This document shows positions 46,265 through 55,937 of a DNA stretch of 64,000 nt, piece by piece; the first letter of the stretch is position 1; each line of letters opens with the position of its first letter. The notes beneath the pieces are model-generated. The model was not told the DNA's origin. It ran no database searches and saw only the letters and a list, made by a program, of their open reading frames with translations. This stretch comes from Euleptes europaea. Taxonomy: Eukaryota > Chordata > Lepidosauria > Squamata > Sphaerodactylidae. The position numbers and the translations under genes were made by a program. Location of the stretch: positions 61,945,268-62,009,267 of the forward strand of contig NC_079324.1 in the NCBI RefSeq assembly GCF_029931775.1, given 5' to 3'.

Positions 46265-46617
46265 GGTGGTGGTGGTGGTGGAGGAGGAGAAGAAGGAGGA
46301 GGAGAAGAAGTTGGTTTTTATATGCCGACTTTCTCTACCACTTAAGGGAGACTCAAACCGGCTTACAATCACCTTCCCTCCCCCTCCCCACAACAGATGC
46401 CCTGTGAGGCCGGTGGGGCTGAGAGAGCTCTAAGAGAGCTGTGACTAGCCCAAGGTCACCCAGCTGGCTTTGTGTGTAGGAGTGGGGAAATAAATCCAGT
46501 TCACCAGGTTAGCCTCTGCCACTCATGTGGAGGAGTGGGGAATCAAACCCGGTTCTCCAGATCAGAGTCCACTGCTCCAAACCACCACTCTTAACCACTA
46601 CACCACGCTGGCTCTCT
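46265..46617 (-). mobile_element. SINE-B, reversed, full length
   Basis: The long GAA/GGA tail (46265-46310) is followed by GTTGGTTTTTATATGCCGAC and the complete reversed body to CCACGCTGGCTCTC. It is about 650 bases upstream of MYL2. Confidence 0.93.
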
Positions 46618-46714
46618 CAAGATGCATCTCTCGAGGGCAGGGTGGTCACCCAGTTCTTCTTCCACAAATGTCTCATGTGTTATAACAAGGAGCATTTGGA
46701 GAACATCCAGTAAG

Positions 46715-46910
46715 GAACAAGGGTCAGCATTAAGACCTGGGTTCAAATCACCACTGTGCCATAGAGCTGATTGGCTGACTTCAGGTTAGCCACTGTTGCA
46801 TAGCTTTTCCTTGCAGGGTTGCGGTGAGGCTATAACATTGGTGGTGGTGGTGGGGTCTATGTATTCTGCCCTGAGCTCTTTAGAGAAAGGTTGTGATAAA
46901 AAGAGTTACA
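46715..46910 (+). mobile_element. SINE-A, degenerate
   Basis: GACCTGGGTTCAAATCACCA and TTGCAGGGTTGCGGTGAGGC, with a GTG repeat. A weak match over its length. Confidence 0.45.
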
Positions 46911-46919
46911 TGTATTGGT

Positions 46920-47133
46920 TAGGGTTGCCAACTTCCAGGTACTAGCTGAAGATCTCCTGCTTTTACAACTGATCTCCAGCCCATAGAGATGAGTTCAACT
47001 GGAGAAAATGGCTGCTTTGGCCATTGGACTCTATGGCATTGAAGTCCCTTCCCTTCCCTCCCCAAACCCCGCCCTCCTCAGGCTCCACCCCAAAAACCTC
47101 CACCTGGTGGCAAAGAGGAACCTGGCAACCCTA
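46920..47133 (+). mobile_element. hAT MITE with 8-bp target duplication
   Basis: TAGGGTTGCCAACTTCCAGG ... CCTGGCAACCCTA, flanked by GTATTGGT (46912-46919) and GTATTGAT (47134-47141), 7 of 8. Confidence 0.92.
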
Positions 47134-47175
47134 GTATTGATCCATTTTGCTAATGTAAACTGAGATCCAAAAAAC

Positions 47176-47240
47176 TGTGCTAGTGCCATCAAGTCACAAC
47201 TGACGTATGGCAACCCCAGCAAGGGGTTTTCAAGGCACTC
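47176..47240 (-). mobile_element. 5S-SINE / BovB-type tail fragment
   Basis: AGTGCCATCAAGTCACAACT, GACGTATGGCAACCCC and GGGTTTTCAAGGC match the reverse complement of the tail shared by the 5S SINE and BovB. The 5S head is absent. Confidence 0.6.
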
Positions 47241-47321
47241 ACCACCAACACCAGGTTCAGGGCAGGCAAAAGGTACAGTCGCCAGGTCCCCCCCCCCCGG
47301 CCAGCGGTGGTGAATGGGGGG

Positions 47322-47456
47322 GGAGGGTTGCCAGATCCAGGTTGCGAAACTCCTGGAGATTAGGGGGGGGTGGAGCCTGGGGAGGACAGGGACCTCAGTG
47401 GGGTACAATGCCATAGAGACCACCCCCCAAAGCAGCCATTTTCTCCAGGGGAATTC
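47322..47456 (+). mobile_element. hAT MITE, 3'-truncated
   Basis: AGGGTTGCCAGATCCAGGTT, GGGGTACAATGCCATAGAGA and CCATTTTCTCCAGGGGAA. Confidence 0.8.
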
Positions 47457-47762
47457 TCAAAGGCAGGACTTTGGCTGGGCACACTGGGAGGGAGAGATCT
47501 GCCTTGGGCAGGCGGGCCTCGAGTCTGACTGAGCCAGGCTGTCTTTGTATTCTTCTGCTTATATTTTTAGCTTGACTACCGTGTCCCTGAGCATCTCCTC
47601 TCCCTCCCCCCCTCCAGATATTTCGACCAGGGGGCGGGAGAGGGGTCTGAAGGTGACACTCGCAGCAAAAACAATACCCTTCGAGTTCCATCCTTTGCTT
47701 GCAGCTGTCTCAGCAGCACATGATGGGAACGAACGCACGGGCCAGCAGCTGCTGCTCAGGCC

Positions 47763-47858
47763 GAGGAACAGAATGGGCTTTTGCGCTGCCCTCTTTGTGG
47801 GGAGGAAGGGCCCTTCCTCCCCGCAAAGAGGGCAGTGCGAAAGCCCATTCTGTTCCTC
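47763..47858. repeat. 96-bp palindrome without loop
   Basis: The arms of 48 bp meet at 47810/47811 (GGAGGAAGGGCCCTTCCTCC at the centre). The outer ends are GAGGAACAGAATGGGC and GCCCATTCTGTTCCTC. Only three positions mismatch; in a plus-strand transcript all three would be G:U pairs. No family relationship recognised. Confidence 0.95.
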
Positions 47859-47924
47859 AGCCACGGTCTGTACAAAGGCCTGTCCCTCCGAGGTCTTATC
47901 TTCCTCCTCTTCCACACCTAAGAC

Positions 47925-48126
47925 CAGGGTTGCCGACCTCCAGGTGGCACCTGGAGATCTCCCACTATTACAGCTGATCTCCAGATAACCAAGATCAACA
48001 CCCCTGGAGAAAATGTATGCTTTGTAGGGTGGACTCTAGGGCATTAGACCCTGCTGAGGTCCCTGTCCTTGCCAGGCTCCCTTACCAAATCTCCAGGTAT
48101 TTCCCAACCCAGAGTTGGCAATCCTA
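47925..48126 (+). mobile_element. hAT MITE with perfect 8-bp target duplication
   Basis: CAGGGTTGCCGACCTCCAGG ... GTTGGCAATCCTA, 202 bp, flanked by CCTAAGAC at 47917-47924 and 48127-48134. The CAGGG terminus is the canonical hAT form and probably the ancestral end of this family. Confidence 0.95.
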
Positions 48127-48207
48127 CCTAAGACATCCAGCATGGTGACCAGTTGCTATCTTCTGGCTAGGCTTGCCAGGTGTCCCCTGGCTACCAGCAG
48201 GGGATGG

Positions 48208-48416
48208 AGGGGCCGTGGCTCAGTGGTAGAGCATCTGCTTAGCATGCAGAAGGTCCCAGGTTCAATCCCCAGCATCTTCAGTTAAAGGGACTAGGCAAGA
48301 GGTGATGTGAAAGACTTCTGCCTGAGACCCTGGAGAGCTGCTGCCAGTCTGAGTAGACAATACTGACTTTGATGGACCGAGGGTCTGATTCAGTAGAAGG
48401 CAGCTTGTGTTCATGA
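48208..48416 (+). mobile_element. SINE-C, full length
   Basis: AGGGGCCGTGGCTCAGTGGT (A box), CCAGGTTCAATCCCCAGCAT (B box) and GACTTTGATGGACCGAGGGT, ending GGCAGCTTGTGTTCATG. It is the best-preserved reference copy. Confidence 0.95.
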
Positions 48417-48420
48417 GGGG

Positions 48421-48614
48421 TAGGGTTGCCAGATCCAGGCTGGGAAACTCCTGGAGATGTGGGGATGGGGAGGACAAGGAACTTAGTGGGGCATGATGCC
48501 ATCGAGTCCACCCTCCAAAGCATCCATTTTCTCCAGGAAAATTATCTCTGTAGTCAGGAGTTGAGCTATAATTCCAGGGGATCCCCAGGTCCCACCTGGA
48601 GGCTGGCATCCCTA
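48421..48614 (+). mobile_element. hAT MITE
   Basis: TAGGGTTGCCAGATCCAGGC ... CTGGAGGCTGGCATCCCTA. Confidence 0.88.
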
Positions 48615-49254
48615 CTTCTGGCACTCAGCCTGCTGGATCCAATGAGGGGTGAACTGAGGCAACCAGGCTGGGGCAGGGGGCTGATCCATAACAAGGCTTG
48701 CAAACAACAGGGCTCCATCATCTGAAAGGGCAAAGCAGCCCTCTGAATAGGACAGGCATCCTCCCGTCTGTTTCTTGAGCCAAGCGGGCCTGTCTGTCCT
48801 AATGTTGGATGGTCTTGAAAAATCAGAACAGTTGCCTTGGTTACTAAGGGTCTAAATACTTTAACTAAACTATAAGTTGATTTAAGAGAAGGAAGCCGTC
48901 ATCTGTGATAATGCCGGGAATGGTTTAAAAGTATAAGAAAATGGGCATAATTGCAAAACCCTTACAACAACCTTGTATGGTAGGACAGAACCATTATACC
49001 CCTAATGCAGACTGCAGGCTAATGCTGCAAGAGTAGTGATTTGGCTGAGGGCCAGATGAGACCTCATCTCAGAAAGAGCAGAGTCCAGACTCCGAACCCC
49101 TGCAGGGCAAATGGCTGGTTTGGGGGAATGTTTTCACCACTACATGAGAGGGGGCTCCTGCTTCCTTCCACCCCATATCTCCCTGACAAAAGCCCTCCCA
49201 GCTTCCCATTAGTTTAACATGGGAAACTGAGGTTGTGAATCCATATTTTCCTTG
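48615..49254. other. intergenic DNA, possible MIR-like trace
   Basis: TTACAACAACCTTGTATGGT (about 48961) and GATTTGGCTGAGGGCCAG resemble an old MIR-type tail. Otherwise unique. Confidence 0.4.
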
Positions 49255-49825
49255 ATCCGAGTCCGGCAGCACCTTAGAAACGAACACGATTTTCAGGGTA
49301 TGAACTTTCCAGAGTCAAAGCTGCGATTGAAAACCTCTGAAACCGTATTTTCTTAAACTGTATTTTCCGTGCCATATTTAATTCCATCCCAAGATGAGCA
49401 TCTGTTACAAGAAAAGAAGAAGGGTGCTGATGCAAATTGGCCTGCTGAAGTCTCTGGGAGCTTTGGTATTCTGGAGGGGAATACTTAATTCCTCCTGGGC
49501 TCAACATTTGTTTAGCATGGAAAGCAATTTTGAGCCTTTATGTGTCTCCTGGGCTTTAAAAAGCCTGTGCAGGCTTGCAAAAGAACAACAACACCCCCCC
49601 CCCAAACAAACCCTCTCACTTGACTGCCAGCTGTGCATAAGAATCCTCTTCAGGTGACCATATATAGTCTTAAACTGCTGCCACAAACAATTTAACCTAG
49701 ATATGTATGTGCACAGAAGACTAACTCCCCCCCCCGCTTAGTTATTTTTGTGGGATGCCACACACAAACACGCACACACACCCTTCAAGCCTGCCTTCAA
49801 AGTGGCCATCCATACTCTTTGCCAG
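49255..49825. other. short sauropsid repeat, then unique DNA
   Basis: 49255-49320 (GTCCGGCAGCACCTTAGAAA, TCAGGGTATGAACTTTCCAG) belongs to the short repeat seen at 5020 and 54590. The remainder is unique, with C homopolymers near 49594 and 49730. Confidence 0.5.
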
Positions 49826-49826
49826 T

Positions 49827-50007
49827 GTTGGCAGATTTTTGGGGCGGAGCCTGAGGAGGGCGGGGCTTGGGGAGGGGAGGGACTTCAATGCCATGGAGTC
49901 CAATTGCCAAACCGGCCATTTTCTCCAGGTGAACTGACCTCTATTGGCTGAAGATCAGTTGTAATAGCAGGAGATCTTCAGCTAGTACCTGGAAGTTGGC
50001 AACCCTA
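49827..50007 (-). mobile_element. hAT MITE
   Basis: TTTTTGGGGCGGAGCCTGAG, CAATGCCATGGAGTCCAATT, GGAAGTTGGCAACCCTA. One terminus is shortened. Strand is nominal. Confidence 0.85.
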
Positions 50008-50757
50008 CCCTCCACTCTGCCCTCCAGATGGACACTATGGAGTTCTTTGCAATCATAAAGAAGTTTAATCTTAACATTAAAAACAATTTTTTAAATATTG
50101 TGACTAGAAGCCTTTCCTTTGGACTGGATTCTTCCATAGCTGGATGCGAATTCACAGGGGCTTTGGAGGCCTAGCCAACCATCCCAGCTATCCTGGGCTG
50201 AAGCTTGTTGTAAGCTGGACAGGCAGAGCTGAAATGGAGCAGATGGTTTGGAGGAGCAGACCGGAGAAGAGGAGCAGGTGGCGGCAGGTGAAGCAGGCCC
50301 CCCCCCCCCGCTGCTGCTGCTGCCGCCAAGGGCTGAGAAGGGGAAGGAAGGGGCAGCCAGAACGAGGCAAGGGCCTCCTTCCACAGGAGAGGGAAGAAAA
50401 ACACAGCCTGGCTGTCGCCTGTCACTTCCCCAGCGATAGAAAGGCACAGGGGCTGAACAAAAGAGGGAGGGAGAGTATGCCAGCTATCCAAGGGCCCAGA
50501 GCCCAAGCATTTTAAAAGGGATTTAAACAGAAGGGCAGCTAAGCCTGGAAAGACAAAAGAGCCAAGGATAAGAATAAACCCCACATTTGGGTTGCTCATT
50601 CCAAACCCAGGAGCTGGTCTGACAGTCCGGTCGGTGTGTGCCTGTCTCTCGGTGTGTGTGTGTGAATCCTCTGTGTGCATCTTCATGGATCATGACAGAA
50701 ACCTTCAGCATACCGTATGTCAAGGGCTGTTTTACAGAGGGACCTTCTGATGGCATA
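50008..50757. other. GC-rich intergenic DNA, no gene supported
   Basis: Overlapping frames on both strands (up to 171 codons on the minus strand, 50171-50686) reflect GC- and GA-rich composition, with a C homopolymer at 50299-50309. No domain, splice context or family match. Confidence 0.45.
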
Positions 50758-50872
50758 TTTACTTACTTCATTGATACCTTGATTTTCTCCCCAATGTGGA
50801 CCCAAAGAGGCTTACAACATTCTCGTCTCCTCTGTTTAATCCTCACTACAACCCTGTGAGGTAGGTGAAGCA
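50758..50872 (-). mobile_element. SINE-A, 3' half, reversed
   Basis: TTTACTTACTTCATTGATAC, CCCAATGTGGACCCAAAGAG and CAACCCTGTGAGGTAGGT. Confidence 0.75.
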
Positions 50873-50875
50873 GGG

Positions 50876-50986
50876 GAGGGGCCGTGGCTCAGTCAGTGGT
50901 AGGGCATCTGCTTGACATGCAGAAGGTCCCAAGTTAAATCCCCAGCATCTCCAGTTAAAGGGACTAGGCAAGTAGGTGATGTGAAT
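50876..50986 (+). mobile_element. SINE-C, 5' half
   Basis: AGGGGCCGTGGCTCAGTCAG (a four-base repeat inside the A-box region) to AGGCAAGTAGGTGATGTGAA. It is cut by the LINE-X fragment that follows. Confidence 0.88.
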
Positions 50987-51530
50987 AGACCAGCAGTCTG
51001 TTCACACAGTGGCCAACCAGGTGCCTCTAGGAAGCTCACAAACAAGATGACTGCAGCAGCATTATCCTGCCTGTGTTCCTCAGCACCCAATATAATAGGC
51101 ATGCTCCTCTGATCCTGGATAGAATAGGTAGGCATCATGACTAGTACCCATTTTGACAAGTAGCCCTGGATAGCCCTCTCCTCCATGAACAAGTCCACTC
51201 CCCTTTTAAAGCCTTCCAAGTTGGCAGCCATCACCACATCCTGAGGCAGGGAGTTCTACCATTTAACTATGCGTTGTGTGAAGAAATACTTCCTTTTATC
51301 TGTTTTGAATCTCTCACCCTCCAGCTTCAGCAGATGATCCCATGTTCTAGTATTATGAGAGAGGGAGAAAAGCTTCTCCCTGTTCAATCTCTCCATACCA
51401 TGTATCATTTTATAGGCCTCTATCATGTCTCCCCTTAACTGCGTTCTTTCCAAGCTAAACAGCCCCAAAGCATTTTAACCACTCCTCATAGGGCAGTTGC
51501 TCTAGCCCCCGGATCATTGGTGAGGTTCCT
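50987..51530 (-). mobile_element. CR1-like LINE-X, ORF2 C-terminus and 3' end
   Basis: The minus strand encodes GLFSLERTQLRGDMIEAYKM, HGMERLNREKLFSLSHNTRT and KLEGERFKTDKRKYFFTQRI. It then continues without a break into [20 protein letters not shown] and the 3' sequence ACACAGGCAGGATAATGCTG. This copy shows that the many short 'AACATAAGAAAGGCC' fragments in the window are LINE 3' ends. Confidence 0.9.
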
Positions 51531-51780
51531 TGTTGGTCCCACCCTCTGGGCTTCTCATGTTCTCATTCTGGGATAACCTTTGATATGATTAGAGCTCACC
51601 TCATCTCAGAAGGGAGGGGTCCTGAGCAATCTGGGCCTGACCTTGTTAATCCATCTGCTGACAGAGCCAGAGCTCCTCTGCGCTTAATGATGCACAAGCT
51701 CAATTATTTCAAGGGGTTAGCATTGGAAAAGCCAACCAACGGGTCATTCCCTCACCAGGGCCTTTGCTCCCCCACTGCCC
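51531..51780. other. repeat-free block, candidate regulatory DNA
   Basis: It contains GATATGATTAGAGCTC and CTCAATTATTTCAAGG, with homeodomain-type ATTA sites. No repeat or ORF. A regulatory role is inference only. Confidence 0.3.
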
Positions 51781-51781
51781 C

Positions 51782-51989
51782 TAGGGTTGCCAACTTCCAG
51801 GTACTAGATGGAGATCTCCTGCTATTACAACTGATCTCCAGCTGATAGAGATCAGATCACCTGGAGAAAATGGCCGCTTTGCAATTGGACTCTATGGCAT
51901 TGAAGTTCCTCCCTTCCCTAAACCCCGCCTTCCTCAGGCTCTGCCCCCAAAACCTCCCGCTGGTGGCCAAGAGGGATCTGGCAACCCTA
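51782..51989 (+). mobile_element. hAT MITE with 8-bp target duplication
   Basis: TAGGGTTGCCAACTTCCAGG ... GATCTGGCAACCCTA, flanked by ACTGCCCC (51774-51781) and CCTGCCCC (51990-51997), 7 of 8. Confidence 0.92.
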
Positions 51990-51997
51990 CCTGCCCC

Positions 51998-53260
51998 TCA
52001 GGCCTCAAACCCTTTCCTCAAGACCATTAGTCATTGGAATTTTAGCACAGTAATAACAGTCAGCCGATCAGACTTTTAGACTAATTACCATAATACCTAG
52101 CATATTTCTGAAACCTCAATAACTGGTGCTAATTTTGAGATAACATACAACTTGATAATAAAGAAGAGCCCCCAAGGGCTGTTTCCTCAATCTTTGATAC
52201 ATTTAATCCTCCAGCAATTAATTCAGTGCCAAGGCTCACTCAGCCTTGGGCAATATGCGATAAGAACAGATTATAATGTTGCTGGGCATGTGCAGAGTGC
52301 ATTACCTCTACACCTTTACCACACCAGGGATTCCAGAGGAGGACCTCCGATTCGGAGGATGGCATTTCCAAGTGTTGCTAAAGACTCAGCATCTCTTTAT
52401 CTAGAAATCATACACTCTTACTCTCTTTTGTACTGAATGTTTTCCTACTTCATTTTTTAGGGCCAAAAAATATTAGGAACCAAAATATTTCCCAAATCCC
52501 AGCCCCTGCTTATGCAAATATCGCCCTGGTTCATTGTTTGCTCTCTGTCTTTGTTTCCTAAGGCTGCTGCTCCTTAAGCCCATTTGCTATAAAGTCCTGC
52601 TTCCTTCCTGGGAATAATTAGACAAGCAAGTCCAGCTCACCAGGGATCACATAGTGAATGGGCCAATGTAACAATGATGGTGCATAGCCAATCGGAGTTG
52701 GCCGTGCACTATTGCCCCTTGAAAAGAAAAAACAACCTTTGGGAAGAATTGCCCTCCTTCTCGAAGAGACTGTGTAGTTGAAAGGCCCTTTCATGCAAGA
52801 TGAATTTCTAACACAAGAATTTATGTTGTGAGAGGAGCGCAACTATAGATATTTCTGACCTTACCCATAAAATATTTATTAACCAAAGCAACCATCTACA
52901 CAATTCAGGCAAAATGTATGTGTTAAAAAAGGTCCCCAACTTGCTCACGTGGCCAGCTTCAGTGTGGAGCCTGGTATATTCCCGTGTATGGCAGAGGATT
53001 GTGGCCAACGGTCTGGAAGGGCTGTCTGCTGAGGCACAGGGCTGGCAACAGCTGTGAAGCTGGCCCCCACAGGTTGTGTTCTTCCCAAATAAAAACAAGC
53101 TTTTATTGCCCTCTCTTGGTGACTGTAGGGAATAACACCAAGACTTCAAGGAAGAGAGAGCAGATTGGACCGGGCAAAAGAACCTCCCCGTTCCTCAAAC
53201 TTTTTTGCTTGCTTATTGAAGTGCTGGTTAACTTTGCTTTGGATTCCTACAGTAATAAGC
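51998..53260. other. long repeat-free intergenic stretch
   Basis: More than 1.2 kb without a recognised repeat, which is exceptional for this window. AT-motif-rich parts (CTAATTACCATAATACC near 52080, CAGCAATTAATTCAGTG near 52213) could be conserved regulatory DNA. No exon recognised. Confidence 0.4.
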
Positions 53261-53305
53261 ACTTTTCCTCCTTCTAATAACAAAGTTATTAGAAGGAGGA
53301 AAAGT
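53261..53305. repeat. perfect 21-bp inverted repeat, 3-base loop
   Basis: ACTTTTCCTCCTTCTAATAA-C, then AAA, then G-TTATTAGAAGGAGGAAAAGT. The right arm runs into the BovB fragment that starts about 53285. Confidence 0.95.
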
Positions 53306-53490
53306 TAAGGGCAGCAGGAAAAGAGGAAGACCCAACAAGAGATGGATTGACTCAATAAAGGAAGCCACAGCCTTCAATTTACAAGATCTGAGCAAGGCTG
53401 TCAAAGACAGGACATTTTGGAGGACTTCCATTCATAGGGTTGCCATGAGTCAGAAGCGACTTGACGGCACTTAACACACATACACAATAA
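53285..53490 (+). mobile_element. BovB (RTE) LINE 3' end, strongly truncated
   Basis: GGGCAGCAGGAAAAGAGGAA, CAACAAGAGATGGATTGACT, TTTACAAGATCTGAGCAAGG, GTTGCCATGAGTCAGAAGCG and ACTTGACGGCACTTAACACA. It is closely similar to the copy at 13310-13495. Confidence 0.93.
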
Positions 53491-53769
53491 CGAAGTGCCT
53501 GGCCTCTGGTATAATCCTGAAAGCAGCAAAACCAGGCAAAGTCCGGGTGTTTACGTGTGTGGGGTGCCTTAAATATGCAAACAAACAAACCCACAAACAA
53601 AACAACAACTCCCCCACAACCCTTTGTAAATGAACCAAAACAAAATTTCAAAATGCCTTGATACGGACCGAGCATCCCCAGAAAACATGGAATGGTGAGA
53701 GCCTCTGAGAATTGGTGTGTGTGTGTGTGTGGGGGGGGGGTGTCAGGAAGAAACTGGCCTGCTCAAACT

Positions 53770-53945
53770 CATAAGGCCATATATACATTACTGCTTCCTA
53801 TTGAGTCAGGCCAGTGGTTTATCAATTTCAGTCTTGTCTACTCTGACTGGCAGCAGATTCTTCTGACTGATTCTTCCTTAAGTGGTAGAGAAAGTCGGCA
53901 TATAAAAACCAACTCTTCTTCTCCTTCTCCTCCTCCTCCTTTAGG
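53770..53945. mobile_element. SINE-C fragment (-) joined to SINE-B 3' end (+)
   Basis: 53785-53865 carries GAGTCAGGCCAGTGGTTTAT and TCTTGTCTACTCTGACTGGC (reversed SINE-C). 53872-53945 is AAGTGGTAGAGAAAGTCGGC, ATATAAAAACCAACTC and the CTT/CTC tail of SINE-B. Confidence 0.8.
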
Positions 53946-54064
53946 ACAACCAAAGAAGAAGAATTTGCACAGAGTTCCCATGGGAGCCTTCCACAAGCTG
54001 GGAGCTGTCTGAAGTGCTGATCGTTCAGCCTCTTACCCCCCACGGGCTGGCAGCTCTCAGCTTC

Positions 54065-54272
54065 ACATGAAGCTTCCTCATACTGAATCAGATCTTTGGT
54101 CCATCAAAGTCAGTATTGTCTACTCAGACTGGTAGCGGCTCTCCAGGGTCTCAGGCAGAGGTCTTCACATCACCTACATGCCTAGTCCCTTTAACTGGAG
54201 ATGCCAGCGTTTGAACCTAGGACCTTATGGATGCCAAGCAGATGCTCGACCACTGAGCCACAGCCCTCCCCG
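54065..54272 (-). mobile_element. SINE-C
   Basis: CTTCCTCATACTGAATCAGA, GGTAGCGGCTCTCCAGGGTC and GAGCCACAGCCCTCCCC. Confidence 0.9.
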
Positions 54273-54299
54273 AGAAGGCCTCCCACACGAGAACCCTGA

Positions 54300-54470
54300 C
54301 CGGGATGGCCCGGGCTAGCCCGATCTCACCAGAGCTCAGAAACTGAACAGGGTCAGCCCTGGTTAACATTTGGATGGGAGACCACCGAGGGAGTCCAGGG
54401 TCTCTATGCAGAGGCAGGCAATTGCAAACCATGAGATTTTTATCCTGAAGATTGTTGAGCAATGAAGGAA
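54300..54470 (+). mobile_element. 5S-rRNA-derived SINE, head preserved
   Basis: GATGGCCCGGGCTAGCCCGA, TCTCACCAGAGCTCAGAAAC, CAGGGTCAGCCCTGGTTAAC and ATTTGGATGGGAGACCACCG line up along about 85 bases of 5S rRNA. The body has GTCTCTATGCAGAGGCAGGC. The BovB-like tail is lost. Confidence 0.88.
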
Positions 54471-54589
54471 AGCAGTATGGAAATAGGGTAAACAAACAAA
54501 CAAACGTCTTAAAAACAAGTTTCTAGACCTCATGGACTTCCCTTTCTCTGAGTCTCCTTCCCCCATACCCAAATAAATAAATTTAACAG

Positions 54590-54745
54590 TAGAAAAGTTC
54601 AAGAGTCTAGTAGCACCGTAAAGATTAACAAAATTTCTGGCAGGGTATGAACTTTCTTGAGCCACAGCTCACGAAAGCTCATACCCTGCCAGAAATTTAG
54701 TTAATCTTTAAGATGCTACTGGACTCGTGCTCTTTTCTGCTGCTA
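54590..54745. repeat. inverted pair of the short sauropsid repeat
   Basis: AGTCTAGTAGCACCGTAAAG and TTTCTGGCAGGGTATGAACT (left) face AGCTCATACCCTGCCAGAAA and CTTTAAGATGCTACTGGACT (right), making a hairpin with arms of about 55 bp and a short centre. Class uncertain; two oppositely oriented copies of a retroposon end would explain it. Confidence 0.8.
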
Positions 54746-54849
54746 GTGACAAACTAACACAGCTACCAATCATTAAATAAATTTAAGTTGCTCTGAATAC
54801 CTGAATCTGAGGGGAAAGACACACAGCAAAGCAAACGTTTGCAAACCAA

Positions 54850-55180
54850 ATTTAGTGACACAATTTCTGCAGATTGCTGAGTAGTGTGGCTTTGTGGATC
54901 ATTTTGAAGAGCCGGGCTCTCTGTGGCTCAGCCTTCCTGGGCTGAAAGAAGCCCAGAGAGAGCCGCCTGCCTGGCAGAAGCCAGCTCTGAAGCCTTCACT
55001 TTTAATCAAACTTGGGTGGCTGCCTCTCGCTCACCTCCAAAGTTCAGAGAAATTAATTGGCCCCGGGTGCAATTACCTTAATTTCAAGCATTAGGCAAAA
55101 ATCTATAAATGTCAGGAAGGAACATGCAGCTGCTTAATGTGAGTTGTCATACCTGCCACTCTGCGAGTCCCCTTGGCTCT
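54850..55180. other. repeat-free block, candidate regulatory DNA
   Basis: AGAGAAATTAATTGGCCCCG, GGTGCAATTACCTTAATTTC and TTTTAATCAAACTTGGG give a cluster of TAATT/ATTA motifs. Neighbouring sequence on both sides is repeats. Inference only. Confidence 0.35.
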
Positions 55181-55277
55181 CCTGTTGAGCCCTCACAGGT
55201 AGCTGAGTGCAGAGCAGCAAAATGGGGGGGGAGTGGGGGGCTTGAGAGCACCCCCCCAACCAGCAAACAGAAGGCAG

Positions 55278-55592
55278 CTGCAGAGAAGAGGAAGAAGAGG
55301 AGGAGTTGGTTTTTATATGCCAACTTTCTCTACCACTTAAGAATCAAACCAGCTTACAATCACCTTCCCTTCCCCTCCCCACAACAGACATCTTGTGAAG
55401 TTGGTGGGGCTGAGAGAGCTGTGACTAGCCCAAGGTCATCCAGCTGGCTTCATGTGGAGGAGTGGGGAAACCAACCCGGTTCACCAGATTAGCATCTGCC
55501 ACTCATGTGGAGGAGTGGAGAATCAAACCCAGTTCTCCATATCAGAGTCCACCACTCCAAACCACCACTCTTAACCACTATACCATGCTGGA
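55278..55592 (-). mobile_element. SINE-B, reversed
   Basis: GAAGAGGAAGAAGAGGAGGA tail, GTTGGTTTTTATATGCCAAC, full body and CCACTATACCATGCTGG. Confidence 0.92.
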
Positions 55593-55935
55593 AAGAGGTT
55601 GGATCCTGCAAGGTGGAGGCAGAGGTCCTTTCTGCTGGCAGCTTCTTTCTTCGTGTTGCTTTGCAGGAGCATCTCCCTGCATTCTGCAACGGGAACGATG
55701 GACGTCGCCAAATCTTTTGTGTGTTTGTGTGCATGCAGGGGGTGCTGGTAAGACTTGTAGTCCCATCTCTCCAGTGTGGGCCAGGTTTATTGCAGGACTG
55801 AGCTTAAGCAGAGGGAATGCTTCCCCCACCTGGCAGTCTTCTACTGAGTCCCATCACCAGTCCATATCTCAAAGTTGTCTGCCCTGGTTGGCAGAAACAG
55901 CTCTCCAGTGTCCGAGGCAGAAGAAAGCCTTCCCC
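55593..55935. other. intergenic DNA, no recognised feature
   Basis: Possible weak reversed SINE-C trace at 55840-55930. No gene. Confidence 0.4.
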
Positions 55936-55937
55936 AG

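Noticed and set aside
50171-50686. 171-codon minus-strand frame in a GC-rich region
   Set aside because: Low-complexity composition, competing frames on both strands, no splice context or family match.
54300-54390. 5S rRNA gene
   Set aside because: The match covers only part of 5S, is diverged, and continues into a repeated SINE body. It is a retroposon head, not an rRNA gene.
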